Part shown: piece by piece, positions 9,529-16,563 of the stretch
Position numbering within the stretch: the stretch's first letter is position 1
Layout: each line of letters begins with the position of its first letter
Origin: Thermodesulfobium acidiphilum
GTDB lineage: Bacteria; Thermodesulfobiota; Thermodesulfobiia; Thermodesulfobiales; Thermodesulfobiaceae
Direction of reading: 5' to 3'
Assembly: GCF_003057965.1 (NCBI RefSeq)
Contig: NZ_CP020921.1
Coordinates: 186,001 to 250,000, forward strand
Length of the DNA: 64,000 nucleotides
Program-made: the position numbers and the translations under genes
Notes under the pieces: generated by a model
The model's input: only the letters and a program-made list of their open reading frames with translations
The model's database searches: none
Told to the model about the DNA's origin: nothing

Positions 9529-9749
9529 TTTTTGGCTCTTTTTAGAGAGGGAGGTCTTTTGTGCTAAAGCTTATGAGATCGGGTAAGTTTATATTCTTTG
9601 TAACCATAATACTTGTTATTGTATTTATACTAACTTCGGTAATTCTGTTTTTACCTGTATTCCCAAGGTGAAATGAATCGATACATAATTTCTCTCCTAC
9701 TTTCACTTTTTCTTCTAACGGTTATATTGCCTTATGCTATTGGAAAATC
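9529..9749 (+). repeat. 221-bp perfect direct repeat, copy 1
   Basis: This segment is identical, base for base, to 10981-11201 (offset 1452). It covers an untranslated leader, the whole 36-residue peptide gene and the first 25 codons (signal peptide) of the following M23 gene. Outside it, the two cassettes differ clearly at the DNA level. Both copies are preceded by a TGTGCTAAAAT sequence that resembles an extended -10 promoter. Identity confined to this block suggests recent gene conversion or strong selection on the leader and peptide. Confidence 0.97.
9561..9671 (+). CDS. Predicted 36-residue single-pass membrane peptide, copy 1
   Basis: A GTG start at 9561 follows a strong ribosome-binding site (AGGGAGGT, 9548-9555) and opens a 36-codon frame ending in TGA at 9669-9671. 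It has a short basic head (LKLMRSGKF), then about 20 strongly hydrophobic residues (Ile, Val, Phe, Leu rich), and ends LPVFPR. The next gene starts 1 nt later, so translation should be coupled. The entire gene is repeated identically at 11013-11123. I do not recognise a family. Possible roles are a leader peptide setting M23 expression or a small membrane partner of the M23 protein; neither is proven. Confidence 0.6.
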   Translation: MLKLMRSGKFIFFVTIILVIVFILTSVILFLPVFPR

Positions 9750-10761
9750 AAGGGATGGTGTATCCACAGGAGATATTGAGCTAGAAAGGCTAAAAGGTGA
9801 AGTCGATCAAATAGAGGAAAATTTGAACCGTTTAAAATTGTACGAAACTAAAGGTGCAGATCAACTTAGTATTATAAATGCGAATTTGACTCTAAAGGAA
9901 GCCGAGATAAAGTATGTTAATTATAAGATAAATCTAATAGAAAAAAATATTTCTGATACTACTTCACAGATAGAGCATCAGAAAGACATAATTCAACAAA
10001 AGGAACAAGAGGTAGGCAAGAGACTTAGATCTATATATATGATGCAAGAGCTCCCATTCTTAGACGTTATTCTATCGATGAACAATAATATTAACGATTG
10101 GTTTGAAAGCGTTATTTTGTTTCAGAGGATTGAAAGTCAGGATAGAGACGTTCTTGATCAATATTCTCTGGCTGAAGCAAAATTAAGAGATCTATTACAA
10201 TCTCAGAATAACGAGAAAAGTAAACTTTTTGATCTAAAACAGAAACTCTTTCAGAAAGAAAAAAGAATTATTGAGCAAAGAAACGAAAAAATGGCTTTAC
10301 TTTTAAAAGATACAAATAGTGAAGTGTCTTATAACCAACATACTCAAGATCTTAGTTCAAGATCACGTGAAAGCTCGAGAGGCTTTATCTGGCCTGTAGT
10401 AGGGCCTATTACCTCAGGATATGGTTGGAGGATACACCCAATTTTTAAAATTCCAGAGTTTCATACGGGTATTGACATAGGTGTGCCTTATGGTACTCCA
10501 ATATTAGCGGCAAAAAGCGGAGTGGTTACGTACTCAGGATGGGGAACTGGTTATGGTAATCTGGTGATTTTAAACAATGGTTCAGGAATCGAAACAAGAT
10601 ATTCTCATGCAAGCAGATTGGCGGTTTATGTGGGTGAAAGAGTTAGACAAGGGCAGGTGATTGCTTATGTTGGCAGTACAGGTTGGTCTACGGGCCCTCA
10701 TTTATTTTTTGAAATAAGGATCAATGGTAAACCTGTTAACCCACTAAACTATTTACCGTAA
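9673..10761 (+). CDS. M23-family (LytM/EnvC-like) protein with a lost zinc ligand
   Basis: The 362-residue protein has an N-terminal signal peptide or membrane anchor (residues 1-24), a long coiled coil (about 30-210) and a C-terminal LytM domain (about 238-362). The first zinc motif is intact (FHTGIDIG, His264 and Asp268) and His312 is present, but the second, normally HLHFE, reads HLFFE: His343 is kept while the expected ligand at 345 is Phe. This predicts no peptidase activity and a regulatory role, as in EnvC, whose degenerate LytM domain activates amidases. It is a paralogue of the intact copy at 11125-12255. Coupled to the 36-residue peptide gene upstream. A sequencing error would need two base changes to explain the Phe codon. 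Confidence 0.9.
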   Translation: MNRYIISLLLSLFLLTVILPYAIGKSRDGVSTGDIELERLKGEVDQIEENLNRLKLYETKGADQLSIINANLTLKEAEIKYVNYKINLIEKNISDTTSQIEHQKDIIQQKEQEVGKRLRSIYMMQELPFLDVILSMNNNINDWFESVILFQRIESQDRDVLDQYSLAEAKLRDLLQSQNNEKSKLFDLKQKLFQKEKRIIEQRNEKMALLLKDTNSEVSYNQHTQDLSSRSRESSRGFIWPVVGPITSGYGWRIHPIFKIPEFHTGIDIGVPYGTPILAAKSGVVTYSGWGTGYGNLVILNNGSGIETRYSHASRLAVYVGERVRQGQVIAYVGSTGWSTGPHLFFEIRINGKPVNPLNYLP

Positions 10762-10862
10762 GTCTTCAAAACTCTTTTCAAGTAACGTTTATTAACCTGG
10801 CAAGAGCGAGTTCATCTTTTGAAAATATGCAGGAAATAACTAGCAATGATTTATGTAAAGAT

Positions 10863-10884
10863 ACAAATAAGTAACCTTATTTGT
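10863..10884 (+). other. Stem-loop between the two M23 cassettes
   Basis: ACAAATAAG and CTTATTTGT form a perfect 9-bp stem around a 4-nt loop (TAAC). A TTTTT run follows 16 nt later, too far for a classic intrinsic terminator. It may stabilise the 3' end of the first cassette's mRNA. The remaining intergenic bases between 10762 and 11012 show nothing else but the extended -10-like element at 10934-10944. Confidence 0.4.
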
Positions 10885-10980
10885 GAGGTCGTAGGGACTT
10901 TTTGATCTACTTTTAAAATGAGAACAATTCGACTGTGCTAAAATAAAGTATTTGGAGGTTTTTTGAGATTTATCTTAATA

Positions 10981-11201
10981 TTTTTGGCTCTTTTTAGAGA
11001 GGGAGGTCTTTTGTGCTAAAGCTTATGAGATCGGGTAAGTTTATATTCTTTGTAACCATAATACTTGTTATTGTATTTATACTAACTTCGGTAATTCTGT
11101 TTTTACCTGTATTCCCAAGGTGAAATGAATCGATACATAATTTCTCTCCTACTTTCACTTTTTCTTCTAACGGTTATATTGCCTTATGCTATTGGAAAAT
11201 C
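10981..11201 (+). repeat. 221-bp perfect direct repeat, copy 2
   Basis: Identical to 9529-9749. It again contains the leader, the complete 36-residue peptide gene and the signal-peptide codons of the second M23 gene. The two units together form a 1452-bp-period tandem duplication of a two-gene cassette. Confidence 0.97.
11013..11123 (+). CDS. Predicted 36-residue single-pass membrane peptide, copy 2
   Basis: Identical in DNA and protein to the gene at 9561-9671, with the same AGGGAGGT ribosome-binding site and GTG start. It ends 1 nt before the ATG of the second M23 gene. The flanking M23 coding sequence has diverged while this small frame has not changed at any site, including third codon positions. 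That fits recent gene conversion and does not by itself prove protein-level selection. Confidence 0.6.
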   Translation: MLKLMRSGKFIFFVTIILVIVFILTSVILFLPVFPR

Positions 11202-12255
11202 TAATGAACAACTTGAGCAAAAGAGAAGTGAGTTAGAGAATATTAGAGCCCAAATTGAAGAAAAAAGAGCAATTTTAAATCAACTAAGACAACAGGAAAA
11301 CTCAATTATAGGTCAAATAGATCAAATTGATGCGAATTTAGATCTTAAAGAAACAGAGCTAAAGGATGTAAATTATAGGTTGAATCTTTTGCAACAAAAG
11401 ATTCAAGATACTAATTCTCAGATCAATTATCAAAGAAAAATTATTCAAGAAAAAGAATTGCAAGTTGCAAACAGACTGAGATCAATTTATATGATGCAAG
11501 AGCTCCCCTTTTTCGATATTGTTCTTTCAATGAATAATAACGTTAACGATTGGTTTGAGACCTTTTTCATTTTTGAGAGGATTGCATCTCAAGATAAGGA
11601 AGTTCTTAACCAGTATAACGTTGCAATGGAAAATCTGAACATGCTTTTAAAAACTCAAGAAGAAGAAAAGACAAAAGCTTTAGAACTCAAAAACGATCTT
11701 GATCAGAAAAAACAAGAAATTATTGCTCAAAGAAGTGAGAGACAGGTTATATTGAAAAATATAATGAGTAATAGGGCTTCTTACGAAGCAGCTGAGGCTG
11801 AATTACAGGCAAAGTCTCGGGAAATAGAAGCCTTTTTGAGAAATTTGGGTTCAGGTCCACGCGTGGGAACTGGTAGATTTATATGGCCAGCATCAGGCCC
11901 CATCACCTCTCCCTTTGGCCCAAGATTTGATCCGTATCTACATGTTCAAAGTTTTCATACGGGAATTGATATCGGCGCAGAATATGGCTCTCCTATAGTG
12001 GCTGCAGACAGCGGACGCGTTGTATACTCTGGGTGGTATGACGGTTATGGTAAGGCTATTATTATAGATCATGGGGGAGGGGTATCAACGCTTTATGCTC
12101 ACGCAAGTAGATTAATTGCGTATGTAGGCGAAAATGTAAGACAGGGACAGGTTATTGGATATGTTGGGGATACTGGTTATGCAACGGGACCTCACCTTCA
12201 TTTTGAGATAAGAATTAACGGTAAACCTGTTAATCCCCTGTTATACCTGCCATAA
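11125..12255 (+). CDS. M23-family murein endopeptidase with coiled coil (LytM domain, intact site)
   Basis: The 376-residue protein has a signal peptide or anchor (1-24, identical to its upstream paralogue), a coiled coil (about 25-240) and a C-terminal LytM domain. All metal and catalytic residues are in place: FHTGIDIG (His278, Asp282), YAHASRL (His326) and PHLHFE (His357, His359). M23 enzymes cut peptide cross-links in peptidoglycan and act outside the inner membrane. The coiled-coil-plus-LytM architecture is that of EnvC/NlpD-type division or cell-separation factors. The downstream gene begins 62 nt later. A pairing with the degenerate paralogue (active plus regulatory) is plausible but inferred. 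Confidence 0.93.
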   Translation: MNRYIISLLLSLFLLTVILPYAIGKSNEQLEQKRSELENIRAQIEEKRAILNQLRQQENSIIGQIDQIDANLDLKETELKDVNYRLNLLQQKIQDTNSQINYQRKIIQEKELQVANRLRSIYMMQELPFFDIVLSMNNNVNDWFETFFIFERIASQDKEVLNQYNVAMENLNMLLKTQEEEKTKALELKNDLDQKKQEIIAQRSERQVILKNIMSNRASYEAAEAELQAKSREIEAFLRNLGSGPRVGTGRFIWPASGPITSPFGPRFDPYLHVQSFHTGIDIGAEYGSPIVAADSGRVVYSGWYDGYGKAIIIDHGGGVSTLYAHASRLIAYVGENVRQGQVIGYVGDTGYATGPHLHFEIRINGKPVNPLLYLP

Positions 12256-12317
12256 TATAATTAGCTCTGACTTTATAAATTGATAGTTTGCGTTTTAAAA
12301 CTTTTTGGAGGTGTATT

Positions 12318-13565
12318 TTGCAAGAATTTTATTTTCCTGAATTTAAAGTTATTGAATTAAAAAATTCTCTTAAAATTGTTTTAATTCCAATTTTTGAGTC
12401 TAACAGCATAGTTACTTCTTTGTATCTAAAAGTTGGAAGTGCTCTAGAGGATTATAATACAAACGGATTGTCACATTTTCTTGAGCACCTATTATTTAAG
12501 GGAACAAAAAAGAGAAGTGCCTATGACATCTTTTGTGATATTGAAAGCGTTGGCGGTGAGATAAATGCTGCTACTTCTAACGAATATACAGTCTTTTACA
12601 CTTATCTTCCATATGATTCAATAGAGTTATCCCTTGATATGATATCAGATATTGTTTTTCATCCTGTTTTTCCAGTAGAAGAAGTTGACAAAGAGCGCCT
12701 GGTGGTGTTAGAAGAGATGAAAAGGTCTTATGATAGAATACCAAGCTGGAATTTTAATAATTTTTTGAAAAAATCATTTCCTGAGAGCACTTTGGGTTTT
12801 CCAATAATTGGTAGAGAAGAGGTAATTTCTAATATAGAATACGAAAGGATTATAGAGTTTTATAAAAAATTTTATGTGCCAAGCAATTCAATTTTAGTTA
12901 TTTCTGGAAAGTTTGATGAAAAGGAAGCTCTTGATTTATCAGAAAAATATTTCGGAGTTATACCTGATGTGGGAAAGAATTTTTTTGATTATTCTGTTGA
13001 TGGTTTTCCCGAAAAAGTATTTTTTGTTGAAAAAAGAAAAGATATAAAACAGGCTAGTTTGATTTATGGTTTTAGAACCAATGGTTATAGAGATAGAGAG
13101 AGAGTTATCTTTGATATAGTTGATGCATATTTAGGATCGGGAGGAAGCTCTGTTTTGTTTCAGGAAATAAGAGAAAAAAGAGGTCTTGCTTATGACATTT
13201 CTACTTTTAATTATGTGTTTAAGAAAGCATCTGTGTTTGGTGTAATTTCTGGACTTAACCAAAGGTATTTGAATGAAGCTATTGAAGTTATCAGAAAAGA
13301 AATTGAAAGATTGAAGAAAGAAGGAATAGACGAACAAGAACTTTCAAGGTTAAAGAGACTTTTAAGGGGGCGCTATTTGTTGGATTTTGAAACGAATTTC
13401 AAGATTTCAAGTTTGATAGGTAAACATATATTATTTGATGAGATAGACTACCTTATGTCTTATCTTGAAAAACTGGACAAAATTTCTCCAGAACAGATTT
13501 TAGAGGTTGTTAACGAATCTTTTGATTTCGATAGAGAAATTATTTGTCTTATAAAGAGAGAATAA
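12318..13565 (+). CDS. M16-family zinc peptidase (processing-peptidase/pitrilysin type)
   Basis: Starting from the TTG at 12318, chosen because GGAGG at 12307-12311 lies 6 nt upstream, the protein has 415 residues. The inverted zinc motif HFLEH occurs in GLSHFLEHLLFKGT near residue 50, with the downstream Glu about 75 residues later (VVLEEMKR), and the R/Y pair region of the C-terminal half (REKRGLAYDIS) is present. The size matches the short, self-dimerising bacterial M16B peptidases related to mitochondrial processing peptidase beta. Substrates are unknown; in many bacteria the gene lies near pnp or dut. Here it meets miaB tail to tail with no gap. Confidence 0.92.
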   Translation: MQEFYFPEFKVIELKNSLKIVLIPIFESNSIVTSLYLKVGSALEDYNTNGLSHFLEHLLFKGTKKRSAYDIFCDIESVGGEINAATSNEYTVFYTYLPYDSIELSLDMISDIVFHPVFPVEEVDKERLVVLEEMKRSYDRIPSWNFNNFLKKSFPESTLGFPIIGREEVISNIEYERIIEFYKKFYVPSNSILVISGKFDEKEALDLSEKYFGVIPDVGKNFFDYSVDGFPEKVFFVEKRKDIKQASLIYGFRTNGYRDRERVIFDIVDAYLGSGGSSVLFQEIREKRGLAYDISTFNYVFKKASVFGVISGLNQRYLNEAIEVIRKEIERLKKEGIDEQELSRLKRLLRGRYLLDFETNFKISSLIGKHILFDEIDYLMSYLEKLDKISPEQILEVVNESFDFDREIICLIKRE

Positions 13566-14912
13566 TTATACTTCCTCTCCCATCATATAATGGGAGAGGA
13601 CGTTTGTGATGTAGACTTTTGTTTTTAATCGCTGATCGAGTTTATTTCCCTTTTTAAAAATAACTATTTGATGTCCTTTTGTTCTTGATGAGATAAAACC
13701 CTTCTTTTTTTTGTCTTCTCCTCTTATGAGGACGTCCAATGTTTTGTTTAAGTACTGTTGTCTAAAGCTGAGTGAAATTTCCTCAGCCTTTTTTATTAGG
13801 ATATTTGCCCTTTGTGCCTTTTCCTGATATGAAATATTGTCTTCAAATTTTGATGCAGGTGTAAAAGGCCTTTTTGAATATATTGCTATATTTACTGTAT
13901 CGTATTTAAATTCTTCAATTGCGTTTAGAGTGTCTTGAAAGTCCTTGTCTGTTTCACCTGGAAATCCCACGATAAAATCTGATGTTATAACTGCATCAGG
14001 TATTATTTTTCTTATCATATGTATAGAATTTCTATATTGTTCGACGCTATACTTTCTATTCATTAGTTTTAGAATCCTATCGGAACCAGATTGCATAGGA
14101 ATGCTAAAATAATTGCATAAATTATCATATGACGCTACGGTTTCTAATAATTCTTTTGTAATCATTGAAGGATAACTTGTTATACACTTGAACCATAAAT
14201 TTGGAAATTTCTTAGCACTGATCTCCAAAAGTTCTTTAAGAGATGCTCCGATATCTTTTCCATAGGAATCACAGTTTTGACCAAGATATATAATCTCTTT
14301 GAATCCTTGCTCACATCTTTGAGAAACTTCGCTCAATATACTTTCTAGAGACCTGCTCCTTTCTCTTCCCCTTCCATACGGAACTGCACAGTAAGTACAA
14401 AATTGATCGCATCCGGATGAAATTGGAAGGTATGCACTGGGAAAATCGTGTTGGTTCTCAGGAGCAGGGATACAATCTGGGTTTGTTATAGATTCCTTCA
14501 GATTAATATAATTTGTTTTTTCTATTATATTTTTAACAATTGTTTCGACATCTTCAAGCGATGCAGGGCTAAAGAGAACGTCAATCTTTGGAAATTTTTC
14601 AAGTATCTTTTTGCCCCATATTTTTGCCTGACACCCGCCAAGTGCAAAACACTTTAGTTTCCTTTCTTTTTTATATTTTAAATATTTTCCTATTCTTGCA
14701 AGGGCTTTGTTTTCAGCATTTTCTCTAACAGCACATGTCAATAGAACAATTATTTCAGCATTTTCTGGATTTGATTGGGATAAGCCATGCTTTAAAAAGA
14801 GAGAGGCAAAAACCTCTCCCTCATATTTGTTCATCTGACACCCCAAAACCTCAATAAAAAAGGTTTTGGGCAATTCGTTTAGCTTAAGATTGTGGCCTTC
14901 TTGGTTCAACAA
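13566..14912 (-). CDS. miaB: tRNA-2-methylthio-N6-dimethylallyladenosine synthase MiaB
   Basis: The protein, up to 448 residues, is a methylthiotransferase. The N-terminal UPF0004 domain carries three cluster cysteines (LGCQMNKYE, LTCAVRENAENK, GGCQAK). The radical SAM motif SGCDQFCTYCAVPYGRGRE follows near residue 170, and a C-terminal TRAM domain closes the protein. The VRENAENK and YGRGRE segments fit MiaB better than MtaB or RimO. MiaB adds the methylthio group to A37 of tRNAs reading UNN codons. The start is unclear: the TTG at 14912 overlaps spoVS by 29 nt and lacks a ribosome-binding site; another TTG at 14876 lies just past the spoVS stop. Confidence 0.92.
   Translation of the reverse strand: MLNQEGHNLKLNELPKTFFIEVLGCQMNKYEGEVFASLFLKHGLSQSNPENAEIIVLLTCAVRENAENKALARIGKYLKYKKERKLKCFALGGCQAKIWGKKILEKFPKIDVLFSPASLEDVETIVKNIIEKTNYINLKESITNPDCIPAPENQHDFPSAYLPISSGCDQFCTYCAVPYGRGRERSRSLESILSEVSQRCEQGFKEIIYLGQNCDSYGKDIGASLKELLEISAKKFPNLWFKCITSYPSMITKELLETVASYDNLCNYFSIPMQSGSDRILKLMNRKYSVEQYRNSIHMIRKIIPDAVITSDFIVGFPGETDKDFQDTLNAIEEFKYDTVNIAIYSKRPFTPASKFEDNISYQEKAQRANILIKKAEEISLSFRQQYLNKTLDVLIRGEDKKKKGFISSRTKGHQIVIFKKGNKLDQRLKTKVYITNVLSHYMMGEEV
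13574..13599. terminator. Possible terminator hairpin between convergent M16 and miaB genes
   Basis: CCTCTCCCAT and ATGGGAGAGG form a perfect 10-bp stem with a 6-nt loop, one of the most GC-rich hairpins in the window. It lies within the last codons of miaB, just past the end of the M16 gene (stop at 13563-13565). On the plus strand it is followed by a T-rich but interrupted tract. It may end transcription from either side; the missing uninterrupted T run keeps confidence modest. Confidence 0.5.
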
Positions 14913-15156
14913 TTAATTTTACAGCTGTTTTAGCTTCACCTTGAATTTCTACATCTGCAAAAGCAGGTACGCAGATAAGATCTATTGCGCTGGGTGCAAC
15001 ATAACCTCTAGCTATAGCTATTGCTTTTATTGCTTGATTCACAGCTCCAGCACCTATAGCTTGTAGTTCTGCTCGCCCTTTTTCTCTTATTGTGTTTGCA
15101 AGGGCACCTGCTACAGCATTTGGATTTGATTTAGCACTGACCTTTAGTTCTGACAT
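14884..15156 (-). CDS. spoVS: SpoVS-family small protein, paralogue 1
   Basis: The 90-residue protein matches stage V sporulation protein S: VSAKSNPNAVAGALA at the N-terminus, the highly conserved AIGAGAVNQAIKAIAIARGY block, and a C-terminal VKLIVEPR. SpoVS has an Alba-like fold and probably binds nucleic acid; it occurs in many non-sporulating bacteria, so it is not evidence of sporulation. ATG at 15156 follows AGGAGGT with normal spacing. It overlaps or abuts miaB downstream. A second paralogue lies at 20056-20319. A TTGACA-like sequence on the minus strand (15238-15243) could be its -35 element, but the matching -10 is poor. Confidence 0.95.
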   Translation of the reverse strand: MSELKVSAKSNPNAVAGALANTIREKGRAELQAIGAGAVNQAIKAIAIARGYVAPSAIDLICVPAFADVEIQGEAKTAVKLIVEPRRPQS

Positions 15157-15530
15157 GCTATGACCTCCTTTTGTAAGTAGCGTTAGATTTTAAGATGAAC
15201 ACTATAATAGTTAATTTTCATAAAAATATAACCTGTTTGTCAAGTGGGTAATTTTAAACTAATTGGACTTGATATAAATTAATTGTCATTTTTGATAAAC
15301 AATAATCTGGTATAGTTTATAATTATAACTAAGTTAAGTTTGAAAGTTTAGTATTTTACTATGTAGTTAGGCTAAGACAATATTTGTAATCTGGTTAATA
15401 TTGTGTTCTCCATCATAAGAGTTGTTCAGGCAATAACTGTTATTAGTAGTTTTCTAATAATAGTTTGATAAGTTTTATATAATGAGTTAAAATTATATCA
15501 GATATAAATTATTTATATAGATTGGGGTTA
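15157..15530. other. Divergent intergenic region between spoVS and the pseudouridine synthase gene
   Basis: This stretch of about 370 bases is extremely AT-rich and holds no gene I can support. It contains the leader of spoVS on the minus strand, a perfect 7-bp inverted repeat (TTATTAG/CTAATAA, 15440-15460) and the promoter-like sequence described for the plus-strand gene. A TTTTTGATAAACAATAATCT stretch and a nearby TATAGTTTATAAT stretch (around 15289-15323) may be further promoter elements. Confidence 0.6.
15465..15493 (+). promoter_or_regulatory. Sigma-70-type promoter for the pseudouridine synthase gene
   Basis: TTGATA (15465-15470) and TAAAAT (15488-15493) are separated by exactly 17 bp. 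Transcription would begin about 7 nt later, roughly 30 nt ahead of the likely start codon. The only downstream genes on this strand are the rluB-tusA-iscS group. Confidence 0.6.
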
Positions 15531-16295
15531 GTGGTAATTAAAAATTATATGCGCATTAATAAGTTTTTGAGTTTTTCTGGTCTAACTTCTAGAAGGAAGG
15601 CAGAGACACTTGTCCTATCTGGAAAAGTTGAGGTTAATGACAAAGTTATTTCTGATCTGTCTTATAAGGTTGATCTGAATAAAGACGTTATAAAGGTTGA
15701 TGGCAAATTAGTTGAAATAAAAAAAAGAAGACATTATTTGCTTTTTTATAAGCCGAGATGGGTTTTAACTGCTCTTGGAAAAGACCCAGGAGGCTTAAAA
15801 ACGTTAGATGGATATCTTAAAGGCTTAAAACTAAGGCTTTTCCCTGCAGGGAGATTGGATTTCGACTCTGAAGGGTTGCTTCTTTTGACAGATGATGGGG
15901 AATTTGCTCACAAAATACATCATCCATCCTTTAAGGTTATTAAAAAGTATCAAGTTTTAGTCAATCCTGTATTTGATATGGTTGATAAGGAAAGAGTACT
16001 TTCAGGTTGTGTTTTGATGGGAAAGTTTGTTAAACCAGATAACTTTAAGATACTCAAAAATTTATCTGATGCCTCTTGGTTAGAAATAGCATTTCATGAA
16101 GGAATGAAACACCTTATAAAAGAGTATCTAAAAAAAATGGGATATAGCGTTAAAAGGTTGATTAGGGTAGGAATTGGAGATTTTAAATTAACTGGAATTC
16201 CGGGATCGTATAGGTGGTTGAGCGAAGAAGAAGTGTCTAATTTCAAAAAAAAGTATTTTGGTGATACGGCTGGTGATAGCGATGGAGAATATTAA
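15531..16295 (+). CDS. 23S rRNA pseudouridine synthase, RluB/RsuA family
   Basis: The protein has about 250 residues. An S4 RNA-binding domain opens it (MRINKFLSFSGLTSRRKAE), followed by the catalytic domain: FYKPRWVLT, the active-site segment PAGRLDFDSEGLLLLT with the catalytic Asp, and IREGRNRQVRRM-like spacing replaced by a divergent FHEGMKHLIKEYLKKMGY segment, with RVGIGDFKL at the end. The family converts specific uridines of rRNA to pseudouridine. The GTG at 15531 has a GGGG stretch only 3 nt upstream; the ATG at 15549 begins exactly where homologues begin but has no ribosome-binding site, so the start is uncertain. Confidence 0.9.
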   Translation: MVIKNYMRINKFLSFSGLTSRRKAETLVLSGKVEVNDKVISDLSYKVDLNKDVIKVDGKLVEIKKRRHYLLFYKPRWVLTALGKDPGGLKTLDGYLKGLKLRLFPAGRLDFDSEGLLLLTDDGEFAHKIHHPSFKVIKKYQVLVNPVFDMVDKERVLSGCVLMGKFVKPDNFKILKNLSDASWLEIAFHEGMKHLIKEYLKKMGYSVKRLIRVGIGDFKLTGIPGSYRWLSEEEVSNFKKKYFGDTAGDSDGEY

Positions 16296-16563
16296 ATTTT
16301 TAAATCCGTTAAAGGTAAACAAGACTATTGATATAGTTTATCTTATGTGTCCAATGCATATCGTTTCAATTAAAAAGGCCCTTAGAGAATTAAAGGAGGG
16401 GGAGATACTTGAGGTATTAAGCGATTTTTCCCATGCACTTGAAGATATACCAAATTGGTGCAAGATGTCAGGACACGAATTTTTGGGAATTATAGAATGT
16501 GATGATTACGTGAAATTTTATATTAGAAAGTCTCAGGTTGACCCACTTAATGATCTATCTTGA
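16282..16563 (+). CDS. TusA/SirA-family sulfur carrier-like protein with a CPMH motif
   Basis: From the ATG at 16282 the protein has 93 residues. The TusA-type segment YLMCPMHIVSIKKALREL holds the sulfur-accepting Cys (residue 23), but the usual CPxP has His in place of the second Pro. The rest follows the family (LKEGEILEVLSD, then HEFLGIIECDDYVKFYIRK). TusA proteins receive persulfide sulfur from cysteine desulfurases and pass it on to tRNA thiolation, molybdenum cofactor or sulfur oxidation routes. It overlaps the pseudouridine synthase gene by 14 nt and the next gene, an IscS-like desulfurase, by 14 nt, which strongly suggests that they act together. Confidence 0.82.
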   Translation: MENIKFLNPLKVNKTIDIVYLMCPMHIVSIKKALRELKEGEILEVLSDFSHALEDIPNWCKMSGHEFLGIIECDDYVKFYIRKSQVDPLNDLS

